This document shows positions 7,270 through 11,610 of a DNA stretch of 11,610 bases, piece by piece. The position numbers and the translations under genes were made by a program. This stretch comes from an uncultured Clostridia bacterium (GTDB taxonomy: Bacteria > Bacillota > Clostridia > Oscillospirales > Acutalibacteraceae), in NCBI GenBank assembly GCA_937916395.1, contig CALFTN010000004.1, positions 1 through 11,610 on the forward strand, written 5' to 3'. Numbering within the stretch: position 1 is the first letter of the stretch; each line of letters begins with the position of its first letter. The notes beneath the pieces are model-generated. The model searched no databases. It was not told the DNA's origin and saw nothing but the letters and a program-made list of their open reading frames with translations.

Positions 7270-8079
7270 TTATCCCTCTCTTTCAATTTCGCCAGATTCT
7301 GCACTACGAACAGACGAAGATGTGTTACTCTTTTTTCCATTTGACTTACTCTTGTAATATTTATTCTTATAATATTTATTCTTATTAGTAACAGTTAAGT
7401 CTGGAATTACAGCAAGAATTGGATATTTATAATTCTCAATAAGATAATCTTCAGAGTGAATCTTATTATCAAGAATAAATTGTAAGAAAACAAGTGCCAC
7501 TGCAATAACAATACCAGCTAAAGCACCAATTGCAACATTTTTTACATAGCTTGGTGAAATAGGTTCATTATTTATAATAGCATAGTCAATAATCTTAACT
7601 GAACTGTTATCAACTATCTGTGTAATTCTGCTTGGTAAAACATCTGCAATAGTGTTCGCAATTTCTGCTGCTTCTTTTGCATCCTTACTCGTAACCTTAA
7701 CTTCAAAAACCTCAGTTGAGTCAATTGCAGAAGCTGTAATCATTGAGCTCATTTCTTCGTTAGTGTAATCTACACCAGCTTGTTTTATAATAGCATCTAT
7801 TGTAGTACGGCTTTTAAGTGTAACAATATAAGTCTGAACAAGCTGTTTTGCAACAACAAGCTCTGACTGAGAAACAACACCTGTGTTTGACTGACTTGTA
7901 TTATTAACATAAACCTTTATACTTGCCTGATATTGAGGTTCAATAAAATTATAAGTAAAGCCAAAAGCGATGCCACCGACAATAATTGCTGATAAAACAA
8001 TTGCCCATGCTTTTCGCCATAAAACAAGTACAAGCTTTAAAAGGTCAATTTCTATCATATCTCGTTCTTTTTGTGCCAC
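7270..8079 (-). CDS. cpsC: CpsC/CapA/YveK-type Wzz chain-length regulator and kinase adaptor
   Basis: A 269-residue membrane protein with the Wzz topology: a short cytoplasmic N-terminus, membrane helix about 24-43, an external domain 44-180 ending in the Pro-containing EPISPSYVKN, helix about 181-203, and a cytoplasmic tail. The tail contains YPILAVIPDL (219-228), the juxtamembrane motif by which these adaptors contact and activate the CpsD kinase. GTG 8079 is the likely start: GGAGG lies 8 bases upstream, whereas the longer frame from TTG 8094 would begin on the ribosome site itself. Odd: the last 40 residues are Lys/Tyr/Ser-rich and hold a duplicated KNKYY unit encoded by a 15-bp tandem repeat. 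The protein opens the operon and has a consensus promoter. Confidence 0.92.
   Translation of the reverse strand: MAQKERDMIEIDLLKLVLVLWRKAWAIVLSAIIVGGIAFGFTYNFIEPQYQASIKVYVNNTSQSNTGVVSQSELVVAKQLVQTYIVTLKSRTTIDAIIKQAGVDYTNEEMSSMITASAIDSTEVFEVKVTSKDAKEAAEIANTIADVLPSRITQIVDNSSVKIIDYAIINNEPISPSYVKNVAIGALAGIVIAVALVFLQFILDNKIHSEDYLIENYKYPILAVIPDLTVTNKNKYYKNKYYKSKSNGKKSNTSSSVRSAESGEIEREG
7354..7383 (-). repeat. 15-bp tandem repeat in the cpsC-like tail
   Basis: Two adjacent copies (7354-7368 and 7369-7383) differ at one base and encode KNKYY twice. The difference is synonymous (TAC/TAT). The in-frame unit length keeps the gene open whatever the copy number. Confidence 0.85.
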
Positions 8080-8117
8080 GTAATATTCCTCCAATATACA
8101 TTAATATATACCTTACA

Positions 8118-8146
8118 ATTATAACTCATAAAACTCAAAGTGTCAA
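8118..8146 (-). promoter_or_regulatory. Consensus promoter of the cps-type operon
   Basis: On the - strand a perfect TTGACA (8141-8146) and perfect TATAAT (8118-8123) are separated by exactly 17 bases. Initiation near 8111 leaves a leader of about 30 bases before GTG 8079. Such an unweakened promoter suggests constitutive transcription unless it is blocked by a repressor. The inverted pair GACAAA (8167-8172) and TTTGTC (8186-8191) just upstream is a weak operator candidate shared with the divergent gene. Confidence 0.85.
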
Positions 8147-8205
8147 TAAAACTTGTGCCAAATCACGACAAATTTTGATATAATTTTTGTCATTTATTCA
8201 TATAT

Positions 8206-8234
8206 TTGTAATATTCTCTTGGTTATGCTATAAT
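8206..8234 (+). promoter_or_regulatory. Promoter of the PLC-X gene
   Basis: TTGTAA (8206-8211), a 17-base spacer and a perfect TATAAT (8229-8234) preceded by TGC, an extended -10. Initiation near 8241 gives a very short leader that includes the ribosome site. A second TGA-TATAAT at 8179-8184 could be an additional upstream start but lacks a well-spaced -35. Confidence 0.75.
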
Positions 8235-8256
8235 TAAAATCCAAGGAGGGATTATT

Positions 8257-9138
8257 ATGAATGACTGGATGAAAAATATCCCTGATGATTATCTTCTTTC
8301 AAATATAAATTTAGTTGGCACTCATAACAGCTGTGCTCAGTTTATAAATTTTGGATTTATAAGTAAATGTCAGAATAAAAATATTTTTGACCAATTAAAA
8401 ATGGGTATTCGCTTTCTTGATATAAGATTTAATTTTGATGGAAATAATCTCTTTATAAATCATAGTTTTTTAAAATGCAAAGCCTCACGAACCAAAAAAG
8501 AAAATCTATTATTTTCGGATGTTCTTGCTTCTTGTGAAACTTTTTTAAAAGAAAACCCCACCGAGGTAATACTTATGACAATAAAAAGAGAAGCAGGAAA
8601 AAGCGAAGAAGAAACCTTTGACTTTTTTTATAACACCTATGCTAAAAACAATAACATTTTCTATTTAAAAAACGAAGTTCCATTTTTAAATGAAGTCCGT
8701 GGTAAAATCGTTCTTTTTAACAGATGCGGTGCGGATATTGGAAACACTACATATACCGATGAAAATACAGGAATAAATTTGACCGGCTGGCCTTACCAGA
8801 ACTCAAGAAAAGATGCTAAGCTCGAAAAAGTTATGATTGCAAAAAGGACTAGTAAAAGTGAAAGCTTCTTTTATCTTCAGGACTTTTTTAACCTTAAACC
8901 AAAAAAGAAATGGGAACTTGCGGTTATGCCCACAATCCATAATGCGCCACAGGATAATTCAATTATTTTAAATTTCTTTTCTGGTAGCAATATTTTTTCA
9001 ACCCCAAAAAGATATTCAAGAGTTCTTTTCAAAAAATTTTCAGAATATAAACTGATGCCACTTAAGAAATATGGTTGGTTTATTTTAGATTTTCCAAATA
9101 AAAAGATTATAAAGAAGATAATTTTATCGAATTATTAA
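8257..9138 (+). CDS. PLC-X-domain phosphodiesterase (PI-PLC-like), no signal peptide
   Basis: A 293-residue protein of the bacterial phosphatidylinositol phospholipase C X-domain family, which cleaves inositol phospholipids by general acid-base catalysis with two histidines. LVGTHNSC (19-26) carries H23, the first catalytic His. QLKMGIRFLDIRF (46-58) supplies R57, and INHS (67-70) supplies H69, matching the second His. FLKENPTEVILMTIKRE (96-112) and VRGKIVLFNR are further family segments, and WFILDFPNK near the C-terminus is typical. AAGGAGGG lies 7 bases before ATG 8257. Odd: the N-terminus (MNDWMKNIPDDYLL) is hydrophilic, with no signal peptide or membrane helix, whereas characterised bacterial PI-PLCs are secreted. 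The substrate is unknown; it may act on an internal lipid or other phosphodiester. Confidence 0.85.
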   Translation: MNDWMKNIPDDYLLSNINLVGTHNSCAQFINFGFISKCQNKNIFDQLKMGIRFLDIRFNFDGNNLFINHSFLKCKASRTKKENLLFSDVLASCETFLKENPTEVILMTIKREAGKSEEETFDFFYNTYAKNNNIFYLKNEVPFLNEVRGKIVLFNRCGADIGNTTYTDENTGINLTGWPYQNSRKDAKLEKVMIAKRTSKSESFFYLQDFFNLKPKKKWELAVMPTIHNAPQDNSIILNFFSGSNIFSTPKRYSRVLFKKFSEYKLMPLKKYGWFILDFPNKKIIKKIILSNY

Positions 9139-9146
9139 AACAGATA

Positions 9147-9181
9147 ATTGGGCTGTAAAAACTTTCGTTTTACAGCCCAAT
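9147..9181 (+). terminator. Hairpin terminator candidate after the PLC-X gene
   Basis: A perfect 14-bp stem, ATTGGGCTGTAAAA (9147-9160) with TTTTACAGCCCAAT (9168-9181), and a 7-base loop, starting 8 bases after the stop codon. The following bases are GTGTTTAG rather than a T run, so it is a strong structure but a non-canonical terminator. The inverted-repeat element begins only 5 bases later. Confidence 0.6.
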
Positions 9182-9185
9182 GTGT

Positions 9186-9465
9186 TTAGAGTGAATGTAT
9201 TCGAACCAGATATGGTTTAATACAGACACTTTTCCCTGTAACATCGTTAAAACTCTTGAAATACGTCAGTATTCCTGCGAGTTTTGCCTTGTTACAGAAA
9301 AAATTGCCAAGTATTAAACTTCGCAGAACCTGAAATGTCCGAGTTTGCGTACATTTTGGATTTTCTTTGGTGAAGTTATACTGGCGTATATCAAGACAAA
9401 AAAATACAAAAGGTGCGTGAAATCGGACATTTAAGGCATATTTGGTTCGAATACACTCACTCTAA
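9186..9465. mobile_element. 280-bp Y-shaped inverted-repeat element (MITE-like or structured RNA)
   Basis: This element fills most of the gap between the PLC-X gene and recG. Its 29-base ends (9186-9214 and 9437-9465) are inverted repeats with 27/29 Watson-Crick pairs, beginning TTAGAGTG and including GTATTCGAACCA. The interior forms two arms separated only by 9 bases (9320-9328). Arm A (9215-9319) is nested: GTTTAATAC/GTATTAAAC (9215-9223, 9311-9319), CTGTAACA/TGTTACAG (9236-9243, 9290-9297), AAAACTC/GAGTTTT (9249-9255, 9279-9285), AATAC/GTATT (9260-9264, 9269-9273). Arm B (9329-9436) is closed by a 14-base stem with one mismatch (9329-9342, 9423-9436; core AAATGTCCGA/TCGGACATTT), and a shorter TATAC/GTATA hairpin lies inside. 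TA flanks each end, compatible with the TA duplication of IS630/mariner-type elements, but it cannot be told from the repeat itself. No transposase and no convincing CDS is inside. The mobile-element label is inferred; the pairing is seen directly. Confidence 0.65.
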
Positions 9466-11492
9466 TTCATTGAAATATTATAAAAAAGTCTCTGAACTTC
9501 TTTTTTCAGAAGAGTGTTTTCTTCTTTTTCTAACGCAGGGTCCTTCTCACAAATTTCTTTAGCTCTTTGCTGAGCCTCATAAAGAATTCTGGTGTCTGTC
9601 ATAAGATTTGCAATGTGCATATCAGGAAGACCGTGCTGTCTGCTACCGAAAAAGTCACCAGGACCACGAAGCTCCAAGTCCTTTTGTGCAATTACAAAGC
9701 CATCGTTTGTATCGCAAAGAACCTGAAAACGAGTTAACGCCTCTTCATTTTGTGCATCTGAAAGAAGCACGCAAGTGCTTTGTAATTTTCCACGACCAAT
9801 TCTTCCCCTTAACTGATGAAGCTGAGAAAGTCCGAAGCGTTCTGCATTTTCAATAACCATAACTGTAGCATTTGGCACATCGACACCAACTTCAATAACA
9901 ACTGTTGAAATAAGAAGTTGAATTTCTCCAGAATAAAACCTTGCCATAACCTCGTCTTTTTCTTTTGGCTTCATCTGACCGTGTAAAAGCCCCAGGGTAT
10001 AGTTTTTAAATTGGTTTGCTTTTAAATAATCATAATATTCAGTCGCAGGAACTAAGTCACTTTCACTTTCTTCAACAAGTGGGCAAACAATATAACCTTG
10101 CTGGCCATTATCCATCGTTTTTCTTAAAAACTCATAAAGTCTTTCGTGATAAGGTGAATTAACCCTGTATGTCTTAATTGGAAGACGTCCTTTTGGTAAT
10201 TCATCAAGAACAGAAACATCCAAGTCCCCATAAATCACCATTGCAAGTGTTCTTGGAATTGGCGTTGCAGACATAACCAAAACATTGGTGTTTTCGCCCT
10301 TTTTAGAAAGTGCTGTTCTCTGCTCTACGCCGAATCGATGTTGTTCATCTGTTACTACAAGACCTAAGTTTTTAAAGATAACATCACTTTGTATCATAGC
10401 GTGAGTACCAACCACAAGCTGACACTCACCACTCTCTAATTTTTCTTTGATTTCTCTTTTTTTCTTTGCTGGAGTTGAACCAGTTAAAAGTTCAATATTA
10501 AAATCATCATCAAAAAAATTTTTAAGTGTTTTAAAATGCTGATTTGCAAGAACTTCGGTAGGCGCCATAAAAGCTGACTGAAAATCATTTTTAATAGCAG
10601 TGTAAATGATTGCAGCCGCAACAGCTGTTTTACCTGAGCCAACATCACCCTGAACTAACCTATTCATTGGTTTTTCTCTCATTAAGTCACTAACCGCTTC
10701 GCTCACAGCTCTTTTTTGTGCCAAAGTCGGTTCAAATGGAAGTCTTTTATAAAATTCTTCGCTTTTATCTTCTTTAATAGGTGTAGTTTTTCTTACTTCA
10801 ATTCTGCTTCTTTGTGAAAGAAGACCTAGCTGTAAAATTAAAAGCTCTTCAAAAATTAAACGTCTTTTTGCCTGATGTAACATTTCTTCACTTTCTGGAA
10901 AATGAATATTTCTGAGAGCATCTCCTAATGGTAAAAGCTTATATTTTTCTATTAAAAATTGTGGCAGAACCTCTTTAATATTACCTTTTATTTCTTTTAA
11001 TGCTGTTTCTACTATTTTTTCAATATTTTTAGAAGTTAAATTCGAGTTTGCCTTATAAATTGGTCTTAATCTCTGCTTTTCACCCGCCAATTCAAATTTT
11101 GGTGAAAGCATAGTTCTACTACCATATTTGTCTAGTGTTACTTTTCCAAAAAATAAATATTCCTCATTTTCTTTAAGTGAATTTTTAACATATTTATTAT
11201 TAAAGAAAACAAGTGGCAATGTGCCAAACATATCTGAAATAGTAGTTTTAGTTAAAATTTTACCACCTTTTATTTTTACATCCTGAACTCTTTCAATTAC
11301 TGTAGCCTTCAAGCAAACTGTCTCATTTAAAGGTACTTCTGAAATTTTTGTTATATTGTTCCAGTCTTCATATCTTTTGGGGTAATAACGCAAAAGGGCA
11401 CCTATAGAAAAGATGCCGAGTTTTTCTAAATGTTTAGCTCTTGTTTCGCCAACACCCTTAAGAAACTGAACCCTCGTGTCAAATTCTACCAT
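9462..11492 (-). CDS. recG: ATP-dependent DNA helicase RecG
   Basis: A 676-residue helicase that reverses stalled replication forks and processes branched recombination intermediates; length is normal for the family. The N-terminal wedge/OB region (about 1-240) is followed by the DEAD/DEAH-type ATPase core: Walker A GDVGSGKT (282-289), DEQHRFG (382-388), MSATPIPRT (407-415) and the motif VI segment QLRGRIGRG (560-568). The TRG translocation motif lies at 598-622 (QKDLELRGPGDFFG, with the GSRQHG variant). ATG 11492 is preferred over GTG 11501 because AGGTGG sits 5 bases upstream of it and overlaps the GTG. The stop codon TAG lies inside the terminal repeat of the adjoining element. The region upstream of the gene is a heptamer tandem array instead of a recognisable promoter, which must lie beyond the right edge. 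Confidence 0.97.
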   Translation of the reverse strand: MVEFDTRVQFLKGVGETRAKHLEKLGIFSIGALLRYYPKRYEDWNNITKISEVPLNETVCLKATVIERVQDVKIKGGKILTKTTISDMFGTLPLVFFNNKYVKNSLKENEEYLFFGKVTLDKYGSRTMLSPKFELAGEKQRLRPIYKANSNLTSKNIEKIVETALKEIKGNIKEVLPQFLIEKYKLLPLGDALRNIHFPESEEMLHQAKRRLIFEELLILQLGLLSQRSRIEVRKTTPIKEDKSEEFYKRLPFEPTLAQKRAVSEAVSDLMREKPMNRLVQGDVGSGKTAVAAAIIYTAIKNDFQSAFMAPTEVLANQHFKTLKNFFDDDFNIELLTGSTPAKKKREIKEKLESGECQLVVGTHAMIQSDVIFKNLGLVVTDEQHRFGVEQRTALSKKGENTNVLVMSATPIPRTLAMVIYGDLDVSVLDELPKGRLPIKTYRVNSPYHERLYEFLRKTMDNGQQGYIVCPLVEESESDLVPATEYYDYLKANQFKNYTLGLLHGQMKPKEKDEVMARFYSGEIQLLISTVVIEVGVDVPNATVMVIENAERFGLSQLHQLRGRIGRGKLQSTCVLLSDAQNEEALTRFQVLCDTNDGFVIAQKDLELRGPGDFFGSRQHGLPDMHIANLMTDTRILYEAQQRAKEICEKDPALEKEENTLLKKEVQRLFYNISMN

Positions 11493-11508
11493 AGGTACCA
11501 CCTACTTC

Positions 11509-11610
11509 CCTAATCCCTAATTCCTAATTCCTAATTCCTATTTCCTATTTCCTATTTCCTATTTCCTAATTCCTATTTCCTAATTCCTATTTCCTAATTC
11601 CTATTTCCTA
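11509..11610. repeat. 7-bp tandem repeat array upstream of recG, cut by window edge
   Basis: Units CCTAATT (A) and CCTATTT (T) repeat without interruption from 11516 to 11606, 13 units in the order AAATTTTATATAT, followed by a partial CCTA at the edge. A degenerate unit CCTAATC precedes it (11509-11515), and CCTACTT (11501-11507) may be an older one. The distal part is a 14-bp A-T higher-order repeat. Read towards recG the unit is TAGGAAT or TAGGAAA, so an AGGA ribosome-site-like core and a TAG stop recur every 7 bases, passing through all three frames. The recG ribosome site AGGTGG lies at the decayed inner edge of the array. The true length is unknown because the array runs off the window. 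Confidence 0.95.

Noticed and set aside
8080..8094. TTG start extending the cpsC-like protein by five residues
   Set aside because: The TTG overlaps the GGAGG ribosome site that is correctly spaced for GTG 8079.
9195..9317. A 40-codon open frame from ATG 9195 inside the Y-shaped element, and a 47-codon open stretch in another frame (9190-9330)
   Set aside because: No ribosome site precedes them, the lengths are near chance, and the bases are already constrained by the stems. Automatic annotation may call them as small hypothetical proteins.
9437..9456. GGTTCGAATAC in the right terminal repeat resembles a tRNA T-arm
   Set aside because: No acceptor, D or anticodon arm can be assembled around it, and the mirrored copy in the left repeat explains the sequence.
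11509..11610. Short regularly repeated units suggestive of a CRISPR array
   Set aside because: The repeats are contiguous 7-mers without spacers.

Overview
The window looks like chromosomal DNA of a low-GC (roughly mid-30s percent by eye), spore-forming Gram-positive anaerobe, most likely a clostridial gut or rumen type. Three things point there: a SleB-type spore cortex hydrolase, a sodium-pumping oxaloacetate decarboxylase with a separate biotin carrier protein, and a Gram-positive CpsC/CpsD/CpsB phosphoregulatory set. Genus cannot be assigned from the sequence alone.

Layout. Positions 1-226 are AT-rich. They hold a strong leftward promoter (14-42) for a gene outside the window, then the leader of sleB (227-937, +), which ends in a good terminator. 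A + strand operon at 1148-4656 encodes oxaloacetate decarboxylase in the order oadA (carboxyltransferase), oadG-like membrane anchor, free biotin carrier, oadB (Na+ pump). It ends in a hairpin at 4671-4701 shared with the convergent operon. That - strand operon (8079 down to 4700) reads cpsC-like chain-length/kinase adaptor, cpsD-like tyrosine autokinase, an unusual perfect hairpin without a T-tract, cpsB-like PHP phosphatase, and a Gfo/Idh/MocA sugar-nucleotide dehydrogenase. Its promoter is a perfect TTGACA-17-TATAAT. A gene for a PLC-X (PI-PLC-like) protein without signal peptide (8257-9138, +) diverges from it. recG (11492 down to 9462, -) converges on the PLC gene, and its upstream region is a 7-bp tandem repeat running off the right edge.

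How the genes work together. In the first operon, OadA moves the carboxyl group of oxaloacetate to the biotin carrier; OadB decarboxylates carboxybiotin and exports Na+; the small OadG-like protein should hold the complex at the membrane. In the second operon, CpsC, CpsD and CpsB form the usual adaptor/kinase/phosphatase loop controlling export of a surface polysaccharide, and the dehydrogenase probably makes a sugar precursor; no glycosyltransferases or flippase are in view.

The most interesting item is not a protein gene. Positions 9186-9465, between the converging PLC and recG genes, form a 280-bp element with 29-nt terminal inverted repeats (27/29 complementary as DNA). Its interior divides almost completely into two long hairpin arms, giving a Y-shaped three-way junction. 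It could be a MITE-like mobile repeat or a structured RNA, and it supplies the recG stop codon. Secondary items are an internally duplicated 29-residue motif in the OadG-like subunit, the heptamer array that merges into the recG ribosome binding site, and the cpsD-cpsB intercistronic hairpin.
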